Assembly (NCBI GenBank): GCA_030280995.1 | Contig: JASXTE010000007.1 | Coordinates: 4,138,001 to 4,202,000 of the forward strand | DNA length: 64,000 nucleotides | Direction: 5' to 3' | From: Hemileia vastatrix | Lineage: Eukaryota > Basidiomycota > Pucciniomycetes > Pucciniales > Zaghouaniaceae | Shown here: positions 11,431 through 21,809 of the stretch, piece by piece | Layout of the letters: the number at the start of each line of letters is the position of its first letter | How positions within the stretch are numbered: the stretch's first letter is position 1 | The notes under the pieces: generated by a model | Databases searched by the model: none | What the model saw: only the letters and a program-made list of their open reading frames with translations | What the model was told of the DNA's origin: nothing | Translations under genes and position numbers: made by a program

Positions 11431-12429
11431 CATAGCCTAATTATAATTATTAAGATCTTAATGGAGTCATAATATACTAATCTTAAGTGATATTAAGTAA
11501 TTATTGACATACATAAGCTTATATGTATACATAAATCTCATATTCAGTGAAATATGCAGTATATTATGTATATTTAGGTATATAAGTGGGTTTTAGCCTC
11601 TTAATAGCCTATAACCATTGTTTTTCTGCTTATTTTAGGTCATATGGACGTATCCAGTGGATTCAAAACGCCTACAAAAGCATAAACATCTATTTCAGGC
11701 GCATACACTCAGTTTAGACAACTTAATCTGCTTCCTTGGATGATATTCACGGATTTATGGGTTGGGAGGTCATTTCTGGGTTAATATGGATACTTGGGGA
11801 TTCTCTTGGGGGCTTTGAAATTTCATTTTTTTCTTTTATATGCTTTTTGTTTCATTATATTCTCTTTGGATGAGTTATTTTACCTTTTTCTTTATGGTAT
11901 CTGCTTTTACCTGGATTTTCTATTTATTGTATGGGTATGTGTTATAATTAATTGTGATGGAGGGTCCTTACTGGAGGTCTGGGTGTTGAATCTGCTTGAA
12001 GTGGACTCCATGGGGAGGTGGTGGGCCCTCACAGTGCTGTAATTGCCAGGGATAGCAGTGACATCATCTGGATTGAAGGTCTGTGCACTCCAGTCGATTT
12101 TGGTATAAGTAAAGGAGGATTTTGACAGTTATTAGACATCACTTACTTACTACAATTCAAATAAACATTTTAACACAATTATTACTATTTAGAAATATAT
12201 TATAAAGCCTTTATAAATTGATATTATCTTTATATAAGCTATAACTATATTCTATTTATCTATTTTCCACCACTAGCACGCATTTAAAACCAAGTATTGT
12301 GAGTTTTATTTGAGAATTACTATTTTATTAGTCTTCCCCTGAGGTTTAATCACTAAATAATTTATTAATAAGTAGTAGGACCATTAATAAATACTATTAA
12401 ATCATACTTAAATACTAGAAACACTGACA
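11431..12429 (+). repeat. 3' LTR of A1, 5'-truncated
   Basis: LTR homology starts at CATAGCCTAAT, about 180 bp into the LTR, directly abutting gag sequence, and runs to the terminal CTGACA before the AACAG duplication. The deletion therefore removed all of pol and the start of this LTR in one event. Confidence 0.85.
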
Positions 12430-12434
12430 AACAG

Positions 12435-13206
12435 AATCACATCTTCTAAAGTTGTGCAATTTAACCTCATTCTGGAGGCCCGAATTGTGTAGTTTAATCA
12501 CATGATGTAGGACTTGATCTTGCTGATAACAACAAAATTTTATTTTATTTTCTTTTTTTATTATCCATTAATTTATTTGTTGATTATTTTCAATTATTTT
12601 AAAAATTTTTTTGCCTTTTCATGAGTTTTCTTCTGTCCTAAAAAAATGACCAGAGGTTCCCCCAATACTCACAGGTGTGGCCAAGGTGATGTTTTTGAAA
12701 TTTGTAGAAGAAACCCTAGCAGTGAAAAATCGGGAGGACTTACTTTAAGATCCCAATCTCACCTCCCCAAAGCTTTTCTTCATATCTTTTAATAAATATA
12801 TGTAACCCATCTTTTTTCTTGAACTTGAATAAAAAATAATTGAAAAACTTGAGAGAGAACAGAGGCTTGATAGAAAACATGAGGAAAACTTTCAGAGAAG
12901 AGAAACATTAAAAAGAGAAAGTTGAAAATCTACTTGGTGTATCTCCAAGGGAGCTGACCTACTACAACCTAGAATTTTCTCATCTTGGGGAGAGGCTGTA
13001 GCACTAGGGTGATCAGCTCTTCCTACTCTAAAAAATAAGAGTCTCAATCAGAGCCTGAACCAGCTTCTACAAAATCTGAAGCAGTCCTATATTCCTTTCT
13101 TCTCTCACAAAAATCAGGACAATGACACATAAAGCTAATCTCAGGCCTATTCTCTCAACCCTCTTCACCAGGTGAAGATAGCCTCATATGCAGGGTCCTT
13201 TCATCC
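12435..13206 (-). pseudogene. Family B protease-RT linker, copy 2 of duplicated segment, and unexplained flank
   Basis: The segment 12640-12790 repeats the one at 6735-6885 (see there). Around 12830-12935 the plus strand reads as a short, highly charged, coiled-coil-like frame (EKLEREQRLDRKHEENFQR), which I cannot assign. The remainder to 13206 is the decayed C-terminal continuation of the protease frame, with stops. No intact gene. Confidence 0.4.
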
Positions 13207-14121
13207 TTACTTTTCAAGTCCAAGCTGAAACCCAATCCTAGCTGCAAAATCAATCAAAAATTGACCACTGAAAACATCCCTAAAGGTGCCTTTTGCAATA
13301 TAAAAGTGCATCTTCCCGGAAGCTTGGCCAACATCCAGCTTCAAAAACTGTGCTGTCCCCACCAATTCAGTAACATGTCCACCAATCCCTCTCAACTTCC
13401 CACCAATACCAGTTTTGATGAGGAGGCCCAATTGAGTTGCCTCAGATAAAGAAATAAGATTAATCTGAGAGCCAGAATTAACCAAAGCTCTAATGGCCTT
13501 GCCATTCAAAGTGACATTGACAAACCCCAGAGGAGCAGAGAAATGAGTCTCCGAATTCCCCCCAAACTTTTCAGCAGAATCACATATGTATTCTGCCTTC
13601 CCAGAAGAAACCCTTCTCCTGATCAACAACTTATTTTTTCTATCAGCCAACCCAGAACTAATAGCATAAAACTCCCCATGAGTAAGGAAAACCTGACCCT
13701 GGTTCATACTATTCAAAAAGGAGTCCAAAAAATTCACTTGACCAGAAACAGCTGGCCTCTCAAATTGAGCCCTTGGCTTCACCACCTTGTTTCTAGATGC
13801 TTCTTGGGGTCCAGAACCACCAACAGATTTACCTTCAACAGGAATAAATCCAGATGCCTCACCAGACCCTCTAACTTCAGAAGGCTTTGCAAATGAAGCA
13901 AAAGGGACAACATCCTCAGAGTCAGAATCAAACTCCATAGGCATTGTATTGCCATAAATGTCAAATTCTCCAAAACTAGGGGGGCCCATATCAGCCATAA
14001 CCTTCTGCATTTTATACAGCTCCTCATAGCTGTTCCTCTTCCTAGCTGAACTCAGCTTAGGATCCACCTTGTGAGCCTTGGGTTTATGCTGAGCCTCCAG
14101 AGTGCTTATGGGCCTACCCAA
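13207..14121 (-). pseudogene. Family B gag C-terminus and aspartic protease (active-site Asp lost)
   Basis: A 304-codon open stretch. The first two thirds are low-complexity (FDSDSEDVV, SGEASGFIP). The last third is a retropepsin-like domain: VTLNGKAIRALVNSGSQINL around residues 205-225, a hydrophobic LRGIGG, and FSGQFLIDFAARIGF, matching the ILGxPFL.D..A helix. The catalytic D-T/S-G is N-S-G here, so the enzyme would be inactive. The reading frame has stayed open despite the age of the element. It is followed on the minus strand by the linker and RT across the A1 insertion. Confidence 0.75.
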
Positions 14122-14154
14122 TCTCCCGGCATCAACATCATAAACACCAGCAAA

Positions 14155-14840
14155 TCATTCTATCCATGACTGTCCTTCACAAGAATACAATTCCAAACCA
14201 CCATATGAATTATAATATGAAACCTTTTTTACCTCCTTCCCTTTTCCCTTAACATCAACACCCTTCTTACCAGAAGAATTCCCCTCATCAGGAATCTCCT
14301 CAAACCTTGGCCTCCTCTGATTGAGGCCACCCCTTCTCCTGACAAAATCCACAGGAGTCTGCCACTGACTGGGCTTCAAAAAAGAACTATCAGGGAACTT
14401 AAGCACCATTCTATCCAATTCTAACTTTCCCTCTCACACATCTCTGTTCAGAGCCAAAAAATCATTTGACTTGTGCCCCCTTGTACTACAATAGGAGAAA
14501 ATCCAATGATCACTGCCATCACCAGCCCTCCTCTCAAAAGACTTGGGCTGCTTAATTGAGGCCCTATTCACCTTCTGGGTCTCCTTCACAAAGATTTGCA
14601 ACTGCTTGGTTAAATCTAACAGTTTATCCATCACTGGGTCCCTCTCCTCTTTAGGAACCTTTACCACCTTCTTCTCCTCCTTCTTTACCTTAATCTCCTC
14701 CTCAGCTAAAGCCTCACTGACTTTTCTGACATACTTGGAACCCACCTCCTGATAGATTTCCACAGCCAATAACTGAAAATGGTCCTCCAAAGCCTCCTTC
14801 ACCTTGTCCAAGGCAAGAGACTTTGGGTCCCCATTAGCCA
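14155..14840 (-). pseudogene. Family B gag, C-terminal half with degenerate zinc knuckle
   Basis: Two frames, 14434-14811 and 14155-14418, cover a lysine/glutamate-rich coiled coil (ALAEEEIKVKKEEKK) and a degenerate CCHC knuckle (FSYCSTRGHKSNDF, in which the first and last Cys are lost). Upstream, ANGDPKSLALDKVKEALEDH reads continuously through the E solo LTR site into VEGAFKEDMM at 16099-16130, which confirms that E was inserted in an open gag. The protein would be the RNA-packaging part of Gag. Confidence 0.7.
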
Positions 14841-14848
14841 GAGTCTGA

Positions 14849-15124
14849 TAAGATAAGAGTTATTAAGTTAGTTAGTTAGGTGGAAAATTAGATAGGTGGA
14901 CAGTGGATGATGGATGACTTGAGAAGGACCAGTGTACAACTGGACAGAGACAAAGAAAAAAGGATAAATAAAGAAAAGAGGTATACCTGATAGGGTAAAA
15001 TCTATTAAGTTAGTCAATTCAGTGGAAAATTAGATAAGTGTAAAGTGGACAATGGACAAGTTGGGAAAGACCAGTGAACAAGTGGACAGAGACAAATAAA
15101 TAAGGATAAATAAAGAAAAACTAT
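14849..15124. repeat. Tandem duplication, about 138-bp unit, within E LTR
   Basis: Two copies (14849-14987 and 14988-15124) share TATTAAGTTAGT, GGAAAATTAGATARGTG, GACCAGTG.ACAA.TGGACAGAGAC and GGATAAATAAAGAAAA in order. The divergence is moderate. The repeat starts at the very left end of the LTR. Confidence 0.75.
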
Positions 15125-15615
15125 GAGGGAAAATGGTGAGGAAGGAGGAAGGATGAGCAAGAAAGATTAAGGGGGAGAAAAATGGATGCCAAAATAAAAT
15201 AAGCATAGAACCTATATATAGTAGTTTACTGATTGATTTGTATTTAGCTAATAGTTAGATTTTGAAGAGTATGTGAGAAATTAGGCTGAATAGAATAATC
15301 CCCATAGTTAAGTCTGTCAGAATAGTAATCTCTTTTTATTTTCTTTTTTCTCTTTCTATATGCTTTACACTTCTTTATTTTCTTCTTCTGCTAGATTACC
15401 TATGCCTGAGACTTTATCACCTCTTGAAGTAATATATTGTCATTCATTAGTAATGAGATGATCTCATACTTTAGAATAGATAATTTCGTTCTTTAGTCGT
15501 GCTTACCTCAATTTAAGTATCCCTGCGTCTACTATCATGTAATCTCACTCCTATTTTACCCCTGTAATTGGTTGGACTCACTGGGTTAAAAGGCATTGTC
15601 TTTCTTCACTTTTTC

Positions 15616-15985
15616 TCTCAAGCGAGTCCTTCCTACTTACAGGTGTGTATTTTCTTCCCTTTTTAATACATTCAAATAGAATGAATTGTTGTTACTCTGA
15701 TCTTGATTATTAGGTATAACTGGCTCATTTAACTGAATAAGTCGTGCATTACTGATTTGTTCATTGGCTTTATACCAAAGTTCATTTCTTCTCACTGTAC
15801 TTACTTTATATTTATTGAAATGTATCTCAAGAGAGTCCTTCCTACTTACAGGTATAACTGGCTCATTTAACTGAATAAGTCTCACATTACTTATTTGTTC
15901 ATTGGCTTTATACCAAAGGTATAACTGGAACATTTAACTGAATAAGTTGCGCATTACTAATTTGTTCATTGGCTTTATAGCAAAG
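15616..15985. repeat. Direct repeats, 67-69-bp unit, three copies, in E LTR
   Basis: A 67-69-bp unit (GGTATAACTGGCTCATTTAA ... TTCATTGGCTTTATACCAAA) occurs at about 15712-15780, 15851-15918 and 15919-15985. A second motif, GAGTCCTTCCTACTTACAGG, occurs at 15624 and 15836. On the minus strand the first two copies read as an in-frame 23-residue repeat (LWYKANEQISN..LIQLNEPV), but the third is out of frame, so I regard it as non-coding. Confidence 0.8.
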
Positions 15986-16098
15986 ACCTCTCCTTGACAA
16001 AGTCTAAGCTGTACTAAATCTAGTAAAAGTAAAATAGGTTAAACTAATAATTATTTAATACTAAATACTTAGAATAATGGTTGGAGTTCAACAGAGTC

Positions 16099-16645
16099 CT
16101 CATCATGTCTTCCTTGAAAGCTCCTTCAACACATCCATCCTGACATCCCTGTCCATGGAAGACAAAAAAATATCCTTTGAAGCATTTTAATGTGCCAACT
16201 CCTCCACTTCCATCAAATACTCCACCACAGGGTAAAACTACATCAGGAACTTCCTGTAACTGTGCAGGTTACCCACACCACCATAAGATTTCCATTCACG
16301 GACTACCTTATTCAGATCCACCATAGTAAATATGACCCCCCATTTATCCACCATTTCCCTACACAATAACTTCCAATCCCTCTTCTTGTAGCCAGACATG
16401 GTTACGATCTCCTTCTCCACTGTCATATCCCAAATGAAGAATATGATTTGCTTCACCATATTTAGGAAAGAAGCACCATCCACCCCAGAAGCAGCATCAT
16501 ACTTCTCTAAAAACTACTTTACATCTTCCCCATTAAACTTGGTCCCATCCCAAGTTTTAATCCTAACGCACTCACTAAACACCAAAGCAGGAGGGCCTCA
16601 CTCTCCCCTGACAGTCACCACATGAATAGAGGAACCAGAAGCCAT
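16099..16645 (-). pseudogene. Family B gag, N-terminal half
   Basis: ATG at 16645 starts MASGSSIHVVTVRGE; a stop follows almost at once, then KTWDGTKFNGEDVK and FLNMVKQIIFFIWDM lead into SGYKKRDWKLLCREMVDKWG (16238-16483), which looks like a Gag capsid of the type found in basidiomycete gypsy elements. The ATG lies 94 bp inside the primer-binding site, as expected for a first gene. It continues across the E solo LTR to 14840. Inactive because of stops. Confidence 0.65.
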
Positions 16646-16738
16646 ACCTCTAATACAATATCACCAAACTCAAAACAAAAACTACCACCAAAGGGCCAAC
16701 AAAAGACATAAATGACTACAAAGAACTAGCAGGTACTA

Positions 16739-16755
16739 CCCCACATTGGGTGCCA
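16739..16755 (-). promoter_or_regulatory. Primer-binding site of family B
   Basis: On the minus strand TGGCACCCAATGTGGGG follows the LTR end CTACA after four bases (TTTC). The TGG start and position match a tRNA primer site. The tRNA is not identified. Confidence 0.7.
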
Positions 16756-16759
16756 GAAA

Positions 16760-17480
16760 TGTAGAAAATCCTGTAGTACTAACTATAGGGCTTGAAAAAG
16801 GGATTTGGAGGAGACCCAGAGAGAAAATTCTCTATCCCTTTTGAAAAAAAATTGAGATTTAACTGCTAAAGTAAATTGAGTCTTGATTGCTAAAACCCCT
16901 TTCCAACAAACTCGACTGCCTAATCAGTCAAGGAAGTAGTCCCCAGACAGACTACCGCACCAAAGAGCTGAAATGTAGACCAACTTCCACACCATAAAAA
17001 GCCAGATACTTGATGTAGGTTTAAAAGCTACACCAGAGACAGCAAGATACTTGATATAGCTTGAAAGACTATACCAGAGAGACAGTGACAAGAGTTAATT
17101 TAAATGAAGAACTAACCTTGAAAAAAATACAGCCAATTGTGGCCAAAAACCAGTGAAAACAGAGTAAGAAACAGTGATCTAATTACCAGATGGTTATATG
17201 ATAAATAGAGTTTCCCCAAAGTGTCTTATTCAGTATGTACACACAAGCCCCCATCTAAAAATCTATGTTAAAGCAACTAATTTGACTTTTCTGCCAGCCA
17301 AATTGCATAAAAACCCTCTATAAGCACTCCCCAGAATGCTATGGCAGAGGCGTGCGGGCCACCTTGAAGCAGCCCAGCCTCCTGAAGCCAGAAAACCACT
17401 AAAAACAACTAAAAAACCAGAAAACAACAAAAAACACCTTAAACCATAATATATGCTAAAAAATCATCAAGACATATAAT
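16760..17480 (-). repeat. 5' LTR of family B (right end uncertain)
   Basis: Starts TGTAGAAAATCCTGTAGTAC next to the primer-binding site. A diverged relative begins the same way at 43433. It contains an internal duplication of about 57 bp (AGATACTTGATRTAG...ACCAGAGA at 16985 and 17043). The outer end is not defined because the other LTR of the element was not found; A/C-rich sequence after 17395 may be LTR or flank. Confidence 0.6.
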
Positions 17481-19030
17481 GTAGAGAAAAATAATTACTA
17501 TCTAATTCTAATAAGTACTTAACCCTAAGACTTAATTTTAAACTAGAAAAAACAAAAAACAAAATTAAACAGTTATACTAAAAAATGAAATGTGACCAAA
17601 AGAGCCCTTAAAACTTGGAATATAAAAGCACCATCAAAGCATGAAGTATAAAGATAACCCAGGGCTATCTAATAATTATCTCCTCACCCCCATAGCTCCA
17701 ATATTTAGCCTGTGAACCCAGAAAACCCACATAATAAAAATCAATGCCATTTAAGACATCACCAAACAGTACCAAACTTCCCAACAAAGGCCCCAGCCCA
17801 TGTTGTATCACCATAACTGAGAGTCTAATTTTTCTGTGCTTTTGAAGATGCCTTTTTTGTGCTTTTTTAACCATCCTTCATGGTAACCCCTTTGTTTCAC
17901 TTGTTTAAAAATGAGCTAATTGCTGCATTACAACTAGATGTGTACCACAGTGTGCTATTAGCTTGCTGGTACCTATTACCTCTGCTAATTTTTTTCACCT
18001 TCTATTTTCCAGTTTTATTACCAAGAATGGGAATTTCAAATTTTTTTTTTAGAAGTCTAATAGAAAAAAAGTCTAAAAAAATTTTAAGTTACTAGAAAGA
18101 CAATTCAATTTCATTTCTATTAGTTCTTAATTGATATAAGAAATTTTAACCATTATTTTAGAAATCATATTTTTTATTACTCATTAAGTTTTTATTTCAG
18201 ATTCCGTATTTAAATTTTCTTAAATTTTGCTATGTATATTAAATTTAATGAATTTTTTTATCAATATACATTTTTATTTAACTATTTTCTGCTTTTTTAG
18301 ATTTTTTTAATTTTTTTACAATTTTTTTATTGAATTTTTCTTTTATTCTAAATATTATGACTTTTAATTATTTTTAGGTTGATAGATACTTTTTTTTTCT
18401 TATTATCTTAAAACTTATTAAATTTATTTACTTTTATCAATATTTTCAAGAAAATTCCTTTATTTTCTAAACTATTTTGCTCCTTAGAATGTACTTTTAA
18501 AAATGATATTATTTTGCTGAAACAAAAATTATCTTAAATGATATTATTCAAAAAGTTTAATAATAATGAGATTAAAATATTTATAGGATGCAATTGGTTC
18601 ACAAAGAAAATTAAAAAATTGTAGAGATTAGCTCCAAGATGAAATTCAGAGAAGTTTACCATTGAGTTGAGTCAAAATTTACCAAATTCACAGAACACAA
18701 TATTGTGGCATGCTAGAGGGTGAGAAAGGTAAAACATTATCCTTTCAAAGAATGGTGATAATTTTGCATGACAAGGAGAAATGACAAGCAGATTTAGTTA
18801 AATTTTACATGAAAATAGAGAAAAGTTGTGAATAAGTGCTGCTCAAATTCTGGTCAATAAATGATCAAAATCTGTTCATATTCAGGATGAATGCAGTGCA
18901 AAGAACAAATCTCATTTCACTCTTGCATGCAGGTCCCCCCTTATTTTTCTTAGTAGTTTTCATTATAAGGCCTTCAAAACTCTCAAATATACATACGCAT
19001 TGGAGGGAGAGAGTCACTATTATGACAGCT
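17481..19030. other. AT-rich intergenic stretch
   Basis: No gene, repeat or RNA is recognisable. From about 18000 to 18560 the sequence is extremely T- and A-rich. Open frames at 17665-17874 and 17880-18095 are short and low in complexity. The part after 18580 could be decayed leader of the Tc1/mariner relic that follows. Confidence 0.5.
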
Positions 19031-19034
19031 CCTT

Positions 19035-19390
19035 TTTCTAGCTGTCCTTGAAAGTTTCAATTCCAGGATATCCAACAACTTTTAGGAAATTTCTTAAGAA
19101 AAAAAAAGTAAAACTTGCAGAGATATCTGCTTCAATTAAAACCACAGCTTCTTCTTGAACTGTTCTAGGAAACATAAATTCTCTTTGTTTTAAAAAATTT
19201 TTCAGTGATAAAAAGCCTTTTTTCAACAAGGTCAACAAAGCAAAACAATCAAAATTTGCTCTTGGTAAGCTAAAATCTGGAGGAAAATTGTCAGCAGTTC
19301 ATCTAAAAGAAGGAAGAAATTTAAAACAGAAACAGAAGAATAAATTGAAAAAAGAGAACAATAAGAAGAAACCAAAAGAAATCAACAACT
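19035..19390 (+). pseudogene. Tc1/mariner transposase relic, N-terminal DNA-binding part
   Basis: Plus-strand translation with a few stops reads KKKVKLAEISASIKTTASS, then TVLGNINSLCFKKFFSDKKPF, then NKVNKAKQSKFALGK. This fits the second helix-turn-helix of Tc1/mariner transposases (..ISxS..RTVRR.L...G...R...KKPFLS..NK.AR..FA). Stops and the absence of a start show that it is dead. The matching C-terminal part lies on the same strand at 27030-27765, beyond the Harbinger cluster, so both may be one element split by later insertions. Confidence 0.5.
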
Positions 19391-19593
19391 AATAAAGAAA
19401 ATAAGGACTTCAAATAAAACTATTGGGCATAAAGGGTTTATTTTAATTCAAGTAAGTGAGTTTTATCTCCCTGACTATAACAAAATAAAATAAAATAATG
19501 AAGCGCTCTTAAAGCAACCTTTTATGTAGATTTATTCCTTAATTTTAGTATACTAATAACATTAATTAAATTTGATAAAAAGAAACTTATATT

Positions 19594-20043
19594 AGGGGGT
19601 ATCAATGTTCAGGGATCTGCAATTAGGGATCAGGAATTTTTTTTCCCGGGATCAGACATTATTAATTGTGGAAGATTCTTATCCACTAGCCCCAGGGCTA
19701 GTGGATAAGGAATCCATGATAATGCATTATCCTGCCTCTTATACCCCAATTTCCATTCCTAATTACTGATCCCAAACTCATCACATCCATGAGGCATATC
19801 CAGAGAGTAGTCCAAGATGTGGTTATGGCAGAAAGTTGTGCAACATGTGGTTATGACAGAAAGTTGTCCAAGATGTGGTTATGAAAAATTGAATAGAAAA
19901 ATGTCGGATAAGAGGTCAACATTGACACATAAAGTGTCTAATAACCCAATTATTAGCAAAAATAATTGCAGAAGATAATTGGGGTATAAGGGTTTTTATC
20001 TGCAATTAATTTAATTTTGGATTGGTCAAAATTGATACCCCCT
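19594..20043 (-). mobile_element. Harbinger-like MITE copy 1, 450 bp, TSD ATT
   Basis: Ends are AGGGGGTATCAATGTTC and TTGATACCCCCT, flanked by ATT (19591-19593 and 20044-20046). Its left 230 bp matches the right end of the 5.5-kb element at 21459-26961 and its right 190 bp matches that element's left end, so it is an internal-deletion derivative in inverted orientation. It also carries three copies of a roughly 25-bp unit around TGTGGTTATG.CAGAAAGTTGT (19817-19890). It has no coding capacity and would depend on a transposase in trans. Confidence 0.93.
19678..19709. repeat. Perfect 15-bp-arm palindrome in Harbinger-like end
   Basis: CTTATCCACTAGCCC and its exact complement GGGCTAGTGGATAAG are separated by two bases. 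It lies about 85 bp inside the end and recurs at 20584-20615 (with changes) and, perfectly, at 26846-26877 in the long element. It could form a cruciform or bind a dimeric protein. Confidence 0.85.
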
Positions 20044-20500
20044 ATTGGTAACAATGTATGTAAATTGTAAATTGTAAATTAATGTAAGTAATGTAGACTA
20101 CAATGTGAGAAACCATTGCCTTTAAATAGGCAAATGAGGCCCTATAAGACATTACTAAGGGTACAAAATAAAAGAAATAAATAAAATGAAGTGTTATAGA
20201 AGAATAAGGATTCTATGTAACTATTTACAAAAACAGAACAAAAGACCCCAGTTTATCCATCCCTTTAAACCCTGTAAAACAGTAAGAGATGAAATAGGAT
20301 ACTAGTTTTATCAACAACTGAAAAAATTTAACTAAAGTAATTACAAATACATTACATTTTGTTGTATTGTAAAAAATCCACTTTTTTAAGAAACAGAAAT
20401 ATATTATACTATTTGGGACATAAAATTGTTTATACCTAACTAATATTGTTTTAAAACAATACTTAGTAAGCAATTTAATCAATCATACTAGTATAATAAT
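20044..20500. other. Spacer between the two MITE copies
   Basis: AT-rich, contains a TGTAAATTGTAAATTG short repeat near 20055. No gene recognised; the minus-strand frame 20225-20482 has no recognisable domain. Confidence 0.4.
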
Positions 20501-20949
20501 AGGGGGTATCAATGTTCAAGGATCTGCAATTAGGGATCAGGAATTTTTTTTCCCGGGATCAGACATTATTAATTGCGGAAGATTCTTATTCACTAGCCCT
20601 GAGGCTAGTGGATAAGGAATCCATGATAATGCATTATCCCGCCTCTTATACCCCAATTTCCATTTCTAATTCCTGATCCAAACTCATCACATCCATGAGG
20701 CATATCCAGAGAGTAGTGCAAGATGTGGTTATGGCAGAAAGTTGTGCAACATGTGGTTATGACAGAAAGATGTCCAAGATGTGGTTATGAAAAATTGAGT
20801 AGAAAAATTTTGGATAAGAGGTGAACATTGACACGTAAAGTGTCTAATAACCCAATTATTAGCAAAAATAATTGCAGAAGATAATTGGGGTATAAGGATT
20901 TTTATCTGCAATTAATTTAATTGCGGATCCCTGAAAATTGATACCCCCT
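20501..20949 (-). mobile_element. Harbinger-like MITE copy 2, 449 bp, TSD AAT
   Basis: Same structure and orientation as the copy at 19594, with ends AGGGGGTATCAATGTTC / TTGATACCCCCT and AAT at 20498-20500 and 20950-20952. The two copies are about 460 bp apart and differ by scattered substitutions; each has its own target duplication, so they are independent insertions. Confidence 0.93.
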
Positions 20950-20952
20950 AAT

Positions 20953-21455
20953 ATGTGATTAAAAATTATTTTAATAAAATCAGTTTTATTATAATAAAAC
21001 ACCTATATTTAAAATAAAGGTTTCACTTGTTTAATGTGTTTGTTTTATTTTTTATTTATTTATTTTATGTTATTATATTGGTCCAATTGTGAGAAAAATG
21101 GAGTGCTCAATAATTTTTTAAAGTATTTTTATTTATATAATTTAATATATTTGATTAATTAATTAATTAATTACATTACATTATAAGTTAATTTTTTTAC
21201 TTATAGTATTTTTTAATTAATTAATTATAAATTTATAATCATTAAGTACATAAAAAAATACTAATCTTTTTATAGAATATAATTTTATATTGTATTTAAA
21301 TGTATATACATTATAAATAATAATAAAATTAATATAGAAATTTATTTTAAAAATATTTTTATATAATTTTATTTTGATATAATATTATATTTTTATATAT
21401 TTTAAATCCAATTTTTATCTTATTTTGATTTAACATAAGATTTTACTTTACTCTC
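20953..21455. other. Very AT-rich spacer
   Basis: Almost pure A/T with AATTAATT runs and no gene. It lies between the second MITE and the long Harbinger-like element. Confidence 0.5.
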
Positions 21456-21809
21456 AATAGGGGGTATCAATGTTGACTGATCCGCAATTAAATTAATTGC
21501 GGAAAATAATCTGCATACCCCAATTATCTTCCGCAATTATTTTTGCTAATAATTGGGTTATTAGACACTTTACGTGTCAATGTTCACCTCTTATCTGACA
21601 TTTTTATCCTCAATATTTGATAACCACATCTTGGACAACTTTCTGGATATCCCAGCCTTCTACCTTGCTGCGCACTTCCATTCTCATCCCATCCTGTTCA
21701 TTCTATCCGCTCAGAATTTCTCCCCATTTCATCTATTTGATTCTTCTCCTTTTCATCTCGCTATCTCATCTGCTTGTTTCTGCTCCTTTTCATCTTCATT
21801 TATAATAAC

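Larger units (their letters stand above)
6943..12429 (+). mobile_element. Family A element copy A1 (non-autonomous deletion derivative), TSD AACAG
   Basis: It starts TGTCAGCC and ends CTGACA; AACAG flanks it at 6938-6942 and 12430-12434. It consists of a 5' LTR (6943-9300, interrupted by a solo LTR of the same family), an untranslated leader, most of gag (9810-11428), then a direct junction into the 3' LTR at about 11431. Protease, RT, RNase H and integrase are missing, so it could move only with enzymes from another copy. It lies inside the family B element. Confidence 0.92.
14846..16093. mobile_element. Solo LTR, family E, 1248 bp, TSD GAGTC
   Basis: Starts TGATAAGATAAGAG and ends GTTCAACA, flanked by GAGTC at 14841-14845 and 16094-16098. 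Excision joins the two parts of the family B gag frame. No other copy of this LTR is in the window, so family and orientation are unknown. It is built largely of internal repeats (14849-15124 and 15616-15985). The TG..CA ends and 5-bp duplication point to an LTR; a foldback element is less likely because the ends are not inverted repeats beyond 2 bp. Confidence 0.75.
2060..16759 (-). mobile_element. Family B Ty3/gypsy retrotransposon, internal region, decayed and split by three insertions
   Basis: Read on the minus strand the order is primer-binding site, gag, protease, reverse transcriptase, RNase H, integrase, the Ty3/gypsy order. The RT and its N-terminal leader resemble gypsy elements common in basidiomycetes. 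Three younger insertions interrupt it: an E solo LTR (14846-16093), a family A element (6943-12429) and a C solo LTR (2919-4208). Each is flanked by a perfect 5-bp duplication, and removing the E LTR rejoins a gag frame. Without them the internal region is about 6.7 kb. All genes carry stops or shifts. The right LTR begins at 16760; the left LTR was not found. Confidence 0.85.

Noticed and set aside
13261..13896. Plus-strand frames opposite the family B protease
   Set aside because: Shadows of the minus-strand coding sequence.
15637..15933. 98-codon frame with a 23-residue repeat
   Set aside because: Lies inside a solo LTR; the third repeat unit is out of frame.
17880..18095. 71-codon hydrophobic frame
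   Set aside because: Short, T-rich, single copy, no domain.
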